Of a stretch of DNA of 64,000 nt, positions 53,007-61,198 are shown one piece after another. Origin of the DNA: an uncultured Pseudomonadota bacterium (GTDB lineage Bacteria; Myxococcota_A; UBA796; SXON01); contig CAIUMM010000031.1 of the NCBI GenBank assembly GCA_903900265.1, positions 1 to 64,000 on the forward strand, written 5' to 3'. The translations under genes and the position numbers were made by a program. Positions within the stretch are counted from its first letter, which is position 1. Each line of letters starts with the position of its first letter. A model generated the notes under the pieces. That model was given only the letters and a program-made list of their open reading frames with translations. It was not told the DNA's origin and did not search any database.

Positions 53007-54074
53007 ATGTGGCTCCTCGCTATCAGTCTCGCCGCCGCCGCCCGCGTCAAAGACGTGACGGCGTTGTACGGTGTGCGGGACAACCCCTTGGTCGGGTACG
53101 GCCTCGTGGTTGGCTTGGATCGAACCGGAGACTCCGCCCAAAACCTCGCCGCGATTCGGGCGCTGGCCAATCGCTTGCAGGGCCTCGGCATGACGATGTC
53201 GGACGCGGAGATCAAGTCGCGCAACGTCGCGATGGTCATGGTCACCGCCTCCCTGCCCTCGGGCACGCGCCCCGGAAGCCCGCTGGACGTCTCGGTCTCC
53301 AGCGCGGGGGATGCCCGCTCGCTCGAAGGCGGCGTGCTGCTGCTGACCCCCCTCTACGCCGCCAACGGCATGGCGATCGCCGAAGCCCAAGGCTCGATCC
53401 TCGTCGGCGGATACTCGGTCGCCGCCGGCGGCACGACTACGGTCAAGAACCACCCCACCGTGGGCATCATCCCCCGCGGCGGTTCCGTTGAGGTCGAAAT
53501 ACCGAACCGCCTCGACATCACGCAGTCGGTTTCCTTTGATTGGGTGCTCGACAGGCCGGATTTTACCAACTCGACGCGCATCGCAACCGCGGTAGACAGC
53601 GCGCTGGGCGGGGACTACGCCGAAGCGGTAGACAGCGGAACAATTCGCGTCCAAGTCCCCGATGCGTGGCTCGGACGGCAAGCCGAGCTGATCGCTGCGG
53701 TAGACGCGGTGCGTGTGGACGTGGACCAGGTGGCCAAGGTGGTCGTCAGCGAGCGCACCGGCACGGTGGTCATGGGCTCCGACATCACGGTCAGCCCCGT
53801 CGCGGTCGCGCACGGCGGGCTGACCATCGAGGTCAACCGTCAGACCACGGTGAGCCAGCCCGGGCCGCTGTCTGCCGGGAGCACCGCGGTGGTCTCCAAC
53901 AGCTCGATCAAGGTCGACGAGGCCCGCGGACGCATTGAGATGATCGAAGGCGTGACCGTAGGCGACGTCGTCTCCGCGCTCAACCGCATGGGCGTGACCC
54001 CTCGCGACCTCATCGTCATTCTTCAGGCCATGCACACGGCCGGCGGCTTGGTCGCCGAGATCGAGGCAATCTGA
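53007..54074 (+). CDS. flgI: Flagellar P-ring protein FlgI
   Basis: Periplasmic ring around the rod. 355 residues: short signal (MWLLAISLAAAA), ARVKDVTALYGVRDNPLVGY, GLVVGLDRTGDSAQ, NVAMVMVTASLPSGTRPGSP and the C-terminal TVGDVVSALNRMGVTPRDLI, ILQAMHTAGGLVAEIEAI, characteristic of FlgI. Its stop overlaps the flgJ start (TGATG). Confidence 0.97.
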   Translation: MWLLAISLAAAARVKDVTALYGVRDNPLVGYGLVVGLDRTGDSAQNLAAIRALANRLQGLGMTMSDAEIKSRNVAMVMVTASLPSGTRPGSPLDVSVSSAGDARSLEGGVLLLTPLYAANGMAIAEAQGSILVGGYSVAAGGTTTVKNHPTVGIIPRGGSVEVEIPNRLDITQSVSFDWVLDRPDFTNSTRIATAVDSALGGDYAEAVDSGTIRVQVPDAWLGRQAELIAAVDAVRVDVDQVAKVVVSERTGTVVMGSDITVSPVAVAHGGLTIEVNRQTTVSQPGPLSAGSTAVVSNSSIKVDEARGRIEMIEGVTVGDVVSALNRMGVTPRDLIVILQAMHTAGGLVAEIEAI

Positions 54075-54796
54075 TGAAAATCCAAGACGTCAGCGCCACG
54101 CCCCCCGCAGCCGAGCTCCCGAAGGGGCCTCAGGCCGCCGAAGCCTTCGAGGCGTATCTGATCAGCTTCCTGTCGAAAGAGATGCGCAAGGCCGTCCCGG
54201 ATGGGCCCCTCAGCACCGGCGCCGTCGCCATGTTCTCCGACTTCTTCGATCAGGAGATCGGGAAGCGCGTAGCGGCGGGACGCGGCATCGGGATGCGTGA
54301 AGAACTGCAAACCGCGCTCGATCGCCGAGTTGCAAAAGACTTGGGTGGAGCCCCAAATCCCGAGCCCGTTCGGCATCCGCCGGTACGGAATCCGCTCGAG
54401 ACGGCGCACACCCACGAGGACCACCACGCCCGCGTGAGCAGCGGGTTTGGCGAGCGCCGCGACCCGTTCAACGGATCGATCAGGAAGCACGACGGTATTG
54501 ACCTCGCACTTGCAGCCGGCACCCCCGTCCGCGCTGAGCGCGATGGCGTGGTGCGCTTCGCTGGAGATCGCGGCGGCTATGGCAACGTGGTGATCATCGA
54601 TCACGGCAACGGCCTGGAGACGCGCTACGCCCACTGCGCGACCCTCACCGTTCAGGCCGGCGACAGCGTGCCTGAGGGCGCTGTGGTCGGCACAGTAGGC
54701 AGTACGGGAAGATCGACCGGACCCCATTTGCACTTTGAAGTCCGAGAAAATGGCATCGCCACAAATCCTGCTAATTTTGTGAAGGAGAACCACTAA
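54074..54796 (+). CDS. flgJ: FlgJ rod-binding domain fused to an M23 peptidase
   Basis: The 240-residue product has an N-terminal FlgJ rod-binding domain (about 18-95: GPQAAEAFEAYLISFLSKEM, AMFSDFFDQEIGKRVAAGRG, GMREELQTAL) followed by a LytM/M23 zinc endopeptidase domain (about 118-238) with the zinc motifs HDGID and HLHFEVR, and an intermediate RYAHC. Classical gammaproteobacterial FlgJ instead carries a glucosaminidase, and many bacteria have the rod-binding domain only. The fused peptidase probably opens the peptidoglycan for the rod. Catalytic His and Asp residues appear complete. Confidence 0.93.
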   Translation: MKIQDVSATPPAAELPKGPQAAEAFEAYLISFLSKEMRKAVPDGPLSTGAVAMFSDFFDQEIGKRVAAGRGIGMREELQTALDRRVAKDLGGAPNPEPVRHPPVRNPLETAHTHEDHHARVSSGFGERRDPFNGSIRKHDGIDLALAAGTPVRAERDGVVRFAGDRGGYGNVVIIDHGNGLETRYAHCATLTVQAGDSVPEGAVVGTVGSTGRSTGPHLHFEVRENGIATNPANFVKENH

Positions 54797-54820
54797 AGAA
54801 TTGGCACCATCGTCCGATTC
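54794..54820 (+). promoter_or_regulatory. FliA-type promoter of flgM
   Basis: TAAA, 15 bases, TCCGATTC. The TAAA includes the flgJ stop codon. The -10 is of the late form (no A after CCGAT). Confidence 0.75.
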
Positions 54821-54838
54821 TCCCCGTGGCAAAAACGC

Positions 54839-55147
54839 ATGAAAATCCTACCTGGCCAAAGTCACATCCCCGCAACGCAAACTGGCGAGATCCAGCCGCG
54901 TGGCCCGAGAGCGTGGCCCACTACCGGGCAAGGACCGCGTTCGTCGGGCGATTCACGCTCGACGGCCGATTCGACCGAGCTGTCCAGCACGGGCAAGATG
55001 GTCTCCGAACTTCGGGCGGAGGCATCTTCCACCGGCGGCATCCGCCCTCATGTGGTCGCCCACATGAAGCGTGAGATCAGCTCAGGTCGTCTTGGCAGCC
55101 ACGAGGACATCGAGCGGGCGATTGATCGCCTGCTCCAGGAGCTGTAG
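54839..55147 (+). CDS. flgM: Anti-sigma factor FlgM
   Basis: Binds FliA-type sigma factors and is exported when the hook is complete. 102 residues; the C-terminal third (IRPHVVAHMKREISSGRLGS, HEDIERAIDRLLQEL) is the recognisable FlgM sigma-binding segment, while the N-terminal two thirds are low-complexity and disordered, as usual. ATG at 54839 is 18 bases after the -10. With two FliA-type sigma factors in the locus, which one it binds is an open question. Confidence 0.88.
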   Translation: MKILPGQSHIPATQTGEIQPRGPRAWPTTGQGPRSSGDSRSTADSTELSSTGKMVSELRAEASSTGGIRPHVVAHMKREISSGRLGSHEDIERAIDRLLQEL

Positions 55148-55148
55148 C

Positions 55149-55463
55149 GTGCAAACCGACGCGTTCGATCGGTGGCTCGCTTCGGCAGAAGCCCAGCTCG
55201 AAGCTTCGCGTAGCGTAGACGCAGCGTCGTTGATGCAGGCCACGATGGCGCGTCAGGATGTGCAGCTGGAGCTGAGCCGCTTTCAGCTCGCCGCGCTGAC
55301 GCCGGAAGACCGCGAGCACGCTGCGAAGATCGCTCGTCGCATCCGCGCGATCGACTTGCGCATTCACGCCTGCGGCACCAATGTCATGGCGGTGCTGGAT
55401 CGGGTGCTCCCGGACTCGGGCCCTCGCACCTACGGCCGTCGCGGCCAACCCCGGGGAGCGTAG
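55149..55463 (+). CDS. flgN: FlgN-like chaperone for hook-filament junction proteins
   Basis: 104 residues from GTG at 55149, one base after the flgM stop. Entirely helical, with a C-terminal RRIRAIDLRIHACGTNVMAV, LDRVLPDSG, TYGRRGQ that recalls the FlgN pattern ending in a Tyr/Gly tail. Shorter than typical FlgN (about 140). Placed directly before flgK, whose product FlgN chaperones; assignment rests partly on this context. Confidence 0.7.
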   Translation: MQTDAFDRWLASAEAQLEASRSVDAASLMQATMARQDVQLELSRFQLAALTPEDREHAAKIARRIRAIDLRIHACGTNVMAVLDRVLPDSGPRTYGRRGQPRGA

Positions 55464-56837
55464 ATGGGTGTACTTGACTCCATCGCGCTCGGTAGGCGCG
55501 CGCTGAGCGCCGCTGCCACGGGCATCGACGTCACCAGCCAGAACGTCGCGAACGCCGCTACGCCCGGCTACTCGCGCCGGCGGGTGGTGCAGCAGACCAC
55601 CGACCCGCTGCGCCGCGGCGGCGTTTGGGTCGGCACGGGCGTAGAGGTCAAGGGCATCAGCCGCGCATCGGACCGGCTCCTTGGCGTGCGCCTCGTGGCG
55701 AGCACGGGAACCCGGGCTCAGGCCGAGACCACCGAGCAGGTGCTGAGCGTCGCGCAAGGCTACTTCGACGAGACCTCGGGCACCGGCCTGTCCGAAGCAT
55801 ACCACGCGTTTTACGACGGCCTCTCCAGCCTCACCGCCGATCCTTCGGACCCCTCGCACCGCCGCGCCGCCGTAGAGGCAGCCCGCACGCTCGCGACCAC
55901 CGTCTCGCGCACCGCGCAGGGCCTCGAGACGAGCATCGAGAGCGTTGACACCTCGCTCGCAGACTACTCCGACAGCATCAACGGCAGCCTGCGGGAGGTC
56001 GCGTCGCTCAACGCCGCGATCGGAAAGAGCACCCCGGAGACCGGCCCGGGCGACCTGCTCGACCGTCGGGACGAGCTGGTGCGCTCGCTCGGCGAGCTGG
56101 CCGGAGCCACGGTGGACCTCGACGCCACTGGACAAGCGACCGTGTTCATCGGCGGTCACGCGGTGGTCACTGGGCGCGAATACCGCACGGTATCGGTGGC
56201 ACCGGACTCCGCAGGCGACACGCAGATCTACGTCTCCTCCGACAGCGGCAAGCTGCGCATCACCGACAGCGTAGGCGGCAAGCTGGGCGGCTTGATGGCC
56301 GCGCGCGACACCATGTCGGACTGGCTCGGCACCCTCGACGACTTCGCGACCAACATCGCTACCATCGTCAATGCCCAGCATGCACTTGGATTTGATTCAA
56401 CCGGCGCCCCCGGCGGCGACGTGTTCTCGCTCGACCCAACTGCGCCGGCGAGCTCCCTCGACGTGGACGCGGCGCTGGCGGCAGACCCTGAGCTGCTCGC
56501 GGTAGCCGGTGCGGCCACCGCCGAACCCGGCGACGACGCCAACCTGAAGCTGATCCTCGACTTGGAGTCGTCGACGACCTTCGGTGGAGCCACTGGAGCG
56601 GGAGCGCTCTCCTCGCTCACCAGCTCGGTCGGCGCCTCGATCGCGACCGCATCGGACGACGCCGCCACGCTGGGCGCGCAGATGGATGACCTCGAGATGC
56701 AGCGCGACGCGGTGTCGAAGGTCGACACCGATGAAGAGGCGATCCGCCTCATCGAATACCAGACCGCCTACCGGGCCGCAGCGCGCGTGCTCTCAGCCGG
56801 AGATCAAATGCTCCAGACCCTCCTGGCGATCGGATGA
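55464..56837 (+). CDS. flgK: Hook-filament junction protein FlgK (HAP1)
   Basis: First junction protein between hook and filament. 457 residues: N-terminal IALGRRALSAAATGIDVTSQ, NVANAATPGYSRRRVVQQTT and C-terminal LEMQRDAVSKVDTDEEAIRL, IEYQTAYRAAARVLSAGDQM, LQTLLAI. Length is in the short range. Starts directly after flgN; overlaps flgL by four bases (ATGA). Confidence 0.95.
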   Translation: MGVLDSIALGRRALSAAATGIDVTSQNVANAATPGYSRRRVVQQTTDPLRRGGVWVGTGVEVKGISRASDRLLGVRLVASTGTRAQAETTEQVLSVAQGYFDETSGTGLSEAYHAFYDGLSSLTADPSDPSHRRAAVEAARTLATTVSRTAQGLETSIESVDTSLADYSDSINGSLREVASLNAAIGKSTPETGPGDLLDRRDELVRSLGELAGATVDLDATGQATVFIGGHAVVTGREYRTVSVAPDSAGDTQIYVSSDSGKLRITDSVGGKLGGLMAARDTMSDWLGTLDDFATNIATIVNAQHALGFDSTGAPGGDVFSLDPTAPASSLDVDAALAADPELLAVAGAATAEPGDDANLKLILDLESSTTFGGATGAGALSSLTSSVGASIATASDDAATLGAQMDDLEMQRDAVSKVDTDEEAIRLIEYQTAYRAAARVLSAGDQMLQTLLAIG

Positions 56838-57712
56838 TCCGAATCCCTCGCGGCAGCCTCTACGGACTGACCACCCGCCTGCAGGCGACGAACTCTGCGC
56901 GGCTCGCCGCTGCGGAAGAGCGCGCCGCCACGGGACGGCGCATCAATCGCCCGTCGGACGCCCCCGAAGACCTGCACGAGGTCCACCAGATGGACTCGGC
57001 GGTCGCGGATCAGGCGGTGTACAAAGACAACGCTGAATCTACGACCTCGCTGCTCGATGGCATGGACAACGCGCTCGGACGCGCCAGTGACATCATCCTC
57101 CGCGCCCGCGAGCTCGCCGTCGCCATGGCGAGTGAGACCGCGTCCCAAGATGGCCGCACCATCGCAGCGATCGAGGTGCGCGGCCTGAAAGCCACGATGG
57201 TCGACGCCGCCAACTCCTCGTTCAATGGCCGTCACCTGTTCGCCGGTGAGGCGTGGAACACCGCTCCCTTTGACTCGCTCGGCACCTACACCGGCAGCAC
57301 AGTGGAGCCCGACACCCGCGTCGGGGACGCCCGATGGGTGCGATCAGGGATGGATGGATCTGCGGTTTTCAACGGAACTGCCGACATATTTGGCACGCTG
57401 GAGGCGTTGGCCGTAGCGCTCGAAGCCAACGATGCAGTAGCGGTAGGCGTCACGCTGAGCGCGCTGGACGACAGCACGGTGGCGCTCAACAACGCGCGCG
57501 GCGAAGTCGGCGCCGACACCGTAGCCGCCGAGGATGCGGTCGTGAACGCTGAGAGCTTGAACGTCCTTTTCTCAAAAAGACTGTCCGATCTAGTGACAGC
57601 CGACCCGGTAGAGGCGTACTCTTCTCTCACTGAGCTTCGCAACACCTATGAGGCTACGCTTCAGGTCGCCGGCTCAGCGAGCACCCGCACCCTTCTCGAT
57701 TATTTATCGTAA
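56834..57712 (+). CDS. flgL: Hook-filament junction protein FlgL (HAP3)
   Basis: Second junction protein. 292 residues with flagellin-type N-terminus (RIPRGSLYGLTTRLQATNSA, RLAAAEERAATGRRINRPSD) and C-terminal helix (LTELRNTYEATLQVAGSAST, RTLLDYLS). Last gene before the flagellin units. Confidence 0.94.
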   Translation: MIRIPRGSLYGLTTRLQATNSARLAAAEERAATGRRINRPSDAPEDLHEVHQMDSAVADQAVYKDNAESTTSLLDGMDNALGRASDIILRARELAVAMASETASQDGRTIAAIEVRGLKATMVDAANSSFNGRHLFAGEAWNTAPFDSLGTYTGSTVEPDTRVGDARWVRSGMDGSAVFNGTADIFGTLEALAVALEANDAVAVGVTLSALDDSTVALNNARGEVGADTVAAEDAVVNAESLNVLFSKRLSDLVTADPVEAYSSLTELRNTYEATLQVAGSASTRTLLDYLS

Positions 57713-57718
57713 GCGAAT

Positions 57719-57745
57719 TGAAGTTTCCCCCCGCGTGTCCGATGC
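57719..57745 (+). promoter_or_regulatory. FliA-type promoter of the first flagellin gene
   Basis: TGAA, 15 bases, TCCGATGC. The late -10 form; the -35 has TGAA instead of TAAA. It starts seven bases after the flgL stop. Confidence 0.7.
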
Positions 57746-57749
57746 GCAA

Positions 57750-57773
57750 ACAGGGCTGACCTATCGGCCCTGT
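57750..57773 (+). other. Hairpin at the 5' end of the first flagellin mRNA
   Basis: A perfect 7-bp stem (57750-57756 with 57767-57773) and 10-base loop, lying where the transcript should begin. 5' hairpins stabilise several flagellin mRNAs; no T-run follows, so it is not a terminator. Confidence 0.55.
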
Positions 57774-57806
57774 GTCTCAACAACCAAGTAAGCATGAGGT
57801 TCCATC

Positions 57807-58637
57807 ATGGCAATCACCGTAAAGTCCAACGCTACCGCCGCAAACGCCCTCAACAACCTGAACAAGACCTCGCGGGCGCTGTCCCGCTCGTTCGAACGCA
57901 TCTCGTCCGGTCAGCGCATTGCGCGCGCCGCTGACGATGCGGCTGGTTTGGGCGTCGCGGAGAACCTGCGCGCCGCGAGCAGCTCCGCCGCGGTTGCAGG
58001 TCGTAATACCAATGACGGTATCAGCATCATCACCGTGGCGGAAGGCGCGAGCTCCGAAGTCAGCGGCATTCTGACCCGTATGCGTGAGCTTGCGGTCCAG
58101 GGCGCTTCCGAGACCCTGAACGACACCGAGCGCTTGTACGTACAGGACGAGTTCACCTCGCTGTCCTCCGAAGTTGCCCGTATCGCCAGCGTCACCGAGT
58201 TCAACGGCGCCAAGCTCACCGACGGCGGCACCACCGGCATCGCCGTTCAGGTCGGCATCAACAACACCGCGGACGACCAGATCACCATCACCCTCGGCGA
58301 CCTGTCCAACTCCACCCTCGGCGTGGACACCGGAGCGATTGACATGTCGACCGCGGCCGGCGCCTCGGCGGCGATCAGCGTCATCGACGCGGCGATCAAC
58401 ACCGTCAGCGGCTACCGCTCCGACTACGGCGCTGTTGAGAACCGCCTCGGCAACGCGCTCAACAACCTCGAGACCTTCGGCCAGAGCACCCTCGAAGCCG
58501 AGAGCCGCATCCGCGACGCCGACTTCGGCAAAGAGACCGCAGACCTGTCGCAGAACCAGATCCTGCAGCAGGCCGGCGTCTCGGTGCTCTCGCAGGCCAA
58601 GAGCATCAACCAGGCCGCGCTCTCGCTGCTCCAGTAA
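57807..58637 (+). CDS. fliC: Flagellin, first copy
   Basis: Filament subunit. 276 residues with the conserved D0/D1 ends (AITVKSNATAANALNNLNKT, RSFERISSGQRIARAADDAA; C-terminal SRIRDADFGKETADLSQNQI, LQQAGVSVLSQAKSINQAAL) and almost no central D2/D3 domain, so the filament surface is small. It is followed by a strong terminator and so makes a single-gene transcript. Very similar to the second copy. Confidence 0.97.
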   Translation: MAITVKSNATAANALNNLNKTSRALSRSFERISSGQRIARAADDAAGLGVAENLRAASSSAAVAGRNTNDGISIITVAEGASSEVSGILTRMRELAVQGASETLNDTERLYVQDEFTSLSSEVARIASVTEFNGAKLTDGGTTGIAVQVGINNTADDQITITLGDLSNSTLGVDTGAIDMSTAAGASAAISVIDAAINTVSGYRSDYGAVENRLGNALNNLETFGQSTLEAESRIRDADFGKETADLSQNQILQQAGVSVLSQAKSINQAALSLLQ

Positions 58638-58676
58638 GCAGCAGCTGTCCCTGCCTACGGCAGCGGACGGCTCTCC

Positions 58677-58714
58677 GAACGCCCGGGCTCGTCCCGGGCG
58701 TTCTTCGTTTTTCC
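58677..58714 (+). terminator. Intrinsic terminator after the first flagellin gene
   Basis: A perfect 11-bp stem (58677-58687 with 58693-58703), 5-base loop, then TTCGTTTTTC. It separates the two flagellin genes. Confidence 0.9.
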
Positions 58715-58787
58715 CCGGCGTTTCGTGGCGCGAGACAAAAATCTCTACGCCGCCTCAAGATTTTTTTGGGCCATCAACGTCGGTTTT

Positions 58788-58814
58788 CAAAATACTTTTA
58801 GTCAGGGCCGATCT
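58788..58814 (+). promoter_or_regulatory. Upstream FliA-type promoter of the second flagellin gene
   Basis: CAAA, 15 bases, GCCGATCT. It starts 17 bases before the -35 of the closer promoter ends; weaker at both elements. Confidence 0.5.
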
Positions 58815-58830
58815 TTTCTACACTTTCCCC

Positions 58831-58857
58831 TAAACATTCAGCCCTCTCGACCGATTC
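58831..58857 (+). promoter_or_regulatory. Main FliA-type promoter of the second flagellin gene
   Basis: TAAA, 15 bases, ACCGATTC; about 72 bases to the ATG at 58930. Forms a tandem pair with the site at 58788-58814. Confidence 0.8.
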
Positions 58858-58929
58858 GTTTACTGCACGGGTTGTTCCAGTCCCGTGTTCAACAAATCTG
58901 CGGTCCCGGCCGCTACGGGAGGAACAACC

Positions 58930-59763
58930 ATGCCTATCAACGTAAAAACCAACAACGCCTCGGTCAGCACGCTCAACGACCTGAACAAGACGTCCCGGGC
59001 GCTCCAGCGCACCTTCGAGCGCATCTCCTCCGGCCAGCGCATCGCGCGCGCCGCAGATGACGCCGCCGGCCTCGGCGTCGCCGAGAACCTCCGCGCCGCC
59101 CACACCTCCGCGGCGGTTGCAGCACGCAACACCAACGACGGTATCAGCATCATCTCTGTCGCAGAAGGCGCGAGCTCCGAAGTCGGCAGCATCCTCGTCC
59201 GTATGCGCGAGCTCGCGGTCCAGGGCGCTTCCGAGACCCTCGCGAGCGGCGAACGCGCGTTCATCCAGGACGAGTATGTCTCGCTGGCCGCGGAAGTCGA
59301 CCGTATCGCAGCGGTCACCGAGTTCAACGGCTTCAAGCTCACCGACGGCACCACCTCGAGCATCGGCGTGCAGGTCGGCATCAACAACACCGTGAACGAC
59401 CAGATCGACCTCACCTTGGGCGACCTTCGTGGCGCGACCATCGGCGTCGACACCGGCACCATCGACATGTCCACCGCGACCGGCGCGTTCGCCGCGCTCA
59501 CCGACATCGACAACGCGATCGCCACCGTCAGCGGCTACCGCTCCGACTACGGCGCCGTCGAGAACCGCCTCGGCAACGCCCTCACCAACCTCGAGACCTT
59601 CAGCGAGTCCACCATCTCCGCTGAGAGCCGCATCCGCGACGCCGACTTCGGCTTCGAGACCGCGCAGCTGTCCCAGCAGCAGGTGCTCCAGCAGGCCGGT
59701 GTTTCGGTGCTCTCGCAGGCCAAGGGCCTCAACCAGGCTGCCCTGAGCCTGCTGCAGAACTGA
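58930..59763 (+). CDS. fliC: Flagellin, second copy
   Basis: 277 residues, the same short D0/D1-only design as the first copy (PINVKTNNASVSTLNDLNKT, RTFERISSGQRIARAADDAA; C-terminal ESRIRDADFGFETAQLSQQQ). The two differ mainly in the middle and at a few surface positions. ATG at 58930 is preferred over an in-frame ATG at 58885, because the latter would lack the family start and precede the ribosome site GGGAGG. Has two tandem promoters. Confidence 0.97.
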   Translation: MPINVKTNNASVSTLNDLNKTSRALQRTFERISSGQRIARAADDAAGLGVAENLRAAHTSAAVAARNTNDGISIISVAEGASSEVGSILVRMRELAVQGASETLASGERAFIQDEYVSLAAEVDRIAAVTEFNGFKLTDGTTSSIGVQVGINNTVNDQIDLTLGDLRGATIGVDTGTIDMSTATGAFAALTDIDNAIATVSGYRSDYGAVENRLGNALTNLETFSESTISAESRIRDADFGFETAQLSQQQVLQQAGVSVLSQAKGLNQAALSLLQN

Positions 59764-59792
59764 CCCCGAAATTCAGTAAAAAATCTGAAGTC

Positions 59793-59822
59793 CATCCTCC
59801 CATGAGCGATTATGGGAGGATG
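59793..59822 (+). other. Hairpin between the second flagellin gene and fliD
   Basis: A perfect 11-bp stem (59793-59803 with 59812-59822), 8-base loop, no T-run after it. It may protect the flagellin mRNA 3' end or reduce read-through into fliD, which has no visible promoter of its own. Confidence 0.6.
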
Positions 59823-59835
59823 ACGCGGAGGCAAC

Positions 59836-61188
59836 ATGTCGACTTTTACAGGAGGCCTGGTATCAGGGATCGACACCGGAGCGATGATCAGCAGCCTTGT
59901 GGCTGCCGCGGCCAAGCCGCTGGACGTCATCAAGAATCAAAAGGCAACCGCCCAAGATCGCAAAGACGCCTATGACACGCTCGGGTCTCGCTTAGATGCC
60001 CTCGGTACCGCTCTTGCAAGCCTCGACACGTTGGAAGAATTTCGTTCGGTCACTGGCACCACCAGTGATGACAGCGCGCTCGGCATCACCGTCGGGGGCG
60101 ACGCCGTCGTTGGCCGCTTCTCCATCCAGGTAGACCAGCTCGCCGCAGCGGCGATGTCGGTGTCAGACGGCTTCGCCAGCCGTACCGCCACTGGAGAGGT
60201 CGCAACCGGCACGCTGAAGATCACCGTCGGCACCACGGCCACCGAGATCACCGTCGGCAGCAGTCAGTCCAGCTTGGACGGGCTCGCCAAGGCGATCAAC
60301 GAGCAGGTCGATGGCGTCACCGCGTACGTCATGGAGACAGGAGACGCCACGAAGCCGTATCGGCTGGTGATCTCTGGAGATGACACCGGCTCAGAAAATG
60401 CAGTAAGCATCGACACCTCCGGGCTCGACGGCAGCACGGGTACGATCCCGACGATGACCGAAGTGACCGCCGCCCAAGATGCGAAGCTTGAGGTCAACGG
60501 GATCAGCATCACCTCCTCCCAGAACGAGGTGAGCGGCGCGATTCAAGGCGTCACGTTCAACGCGCGAGAGGTCACCTCCAGCGCCGTGACCGTGAACGTC
60601 GCGCGCGACACCGCGTCGATGACCACCAAGATGAAGAGCGTAGTCACGGCCTACAACTCGATCATGTCGTACATCCGCGGCCAGAAGTCGTACAACCCGG
60701 ATGAGAACATCCGCGGCGCGTTCGTCGGCGAGAGCCAGCCGAACTCGGTGATGCAGCGCATGCAGTCGATGATGGCGTCGACGTTCACCGCCACGGGCAG
60801 CCTCAGTACGCTCTCGAGCATCGGCATCACCACCGAGCAGGATGGCGACATCGCGCTCGATGAAGATGTGCTGCACACCGCGCTCACCTCCAACTTTGAA
60901 GACGTGGTGTCGTTGTTCACCACCGAGTCGACGGGCGTAGCGGCGTCGCTCACCACGATGATCGAAGGCTTCACCGGAGACACCGGGACAGTCACGGGGC
61001 GTTCGAATTCGCTCGCCACTCAGCTTGACACCTTCGACGAACGCATCGCGGCCTTCCAGGACAAGCTGGACAGCTACCGCTCGCGTATGGAAAAGCAGTT
61101 CACGAACATGGAAATTGCGATGTCGCGTTTTCAGAACGCCCAGTCCCAGCTCCTCGCGCTGATGCCTGACACCTCCACCAGTAAATAA
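59836..61188 (+). CDS. fliD: Filament cap protein FliD (HAP2)
   Basis: Caps the filament and folds incoming flagellin. 450 residues: N-terminal FTGGLVSGIDTGAMISSLVA, KDAYDTLGSRLDALGTAL, and C-terminal coiled coil (LDTFDERIAAFQDKLDSYRS, RMEKQFTNMEIAMSRFQNAQ, SQLLALMP). Leads fliD-fliS-fliT-like and two further genes, all tightly packed. Confidence 0.95.
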   Translation: MSTFTGGLVSGIDTGAMISSLVAAAAKPLDVIKNQKATAQDRKDAYDTLGSRLDALGTALASLDTLEEFRSVTGTTSDDSALGITVGGDAVVGRFSIQVDQLAAAAMSVSDGFASRTATGEVATGTLKITVGTTATEITVGSSQSSLDGLAKAINEQVDGVTAYVMETGDATKPYRLVISGDDTGSENAVSIDTSGLDGSTGTIPTMTEVTAAQDAKLEVNGISITSSQNEVSGAIQGVTFNAREVTSSAVTVNVARDTASMTTKMKSVVTAYNSIMSYIRGQKSYNPDENIRGAFVGESQPNSVMQRMQSMMASTFTATGSLSTLSSIGITTEQDGDIALDEDVLHTALTSNFEDVVSLFTTESTGVAASLTTMIEGFTGDTGTVTGRSNSLATQLDTFDERIAAFQDKLDSYRSRMEKQFTNMEIAMSRFQNAQSQLLALMPDTSTSK

Positions 61189-61198
61189 GGGCTGATCC

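Noticed and set aside
57757-57768. GCCGATAG on the minus strand inside the flagellin leader
   Set aside because: No TNAA box 15 bases upstream on that strand, and no minus-strand gene follows. It falls in the loop and stem of the 5' hairpin.
58716-58772. Second terminator after the first flagellin gene
   Set aside because: The possible stem has a bulge, and the T-run lies about 12 bases beyond it; the terminator at 58677-58714 explains the region better.
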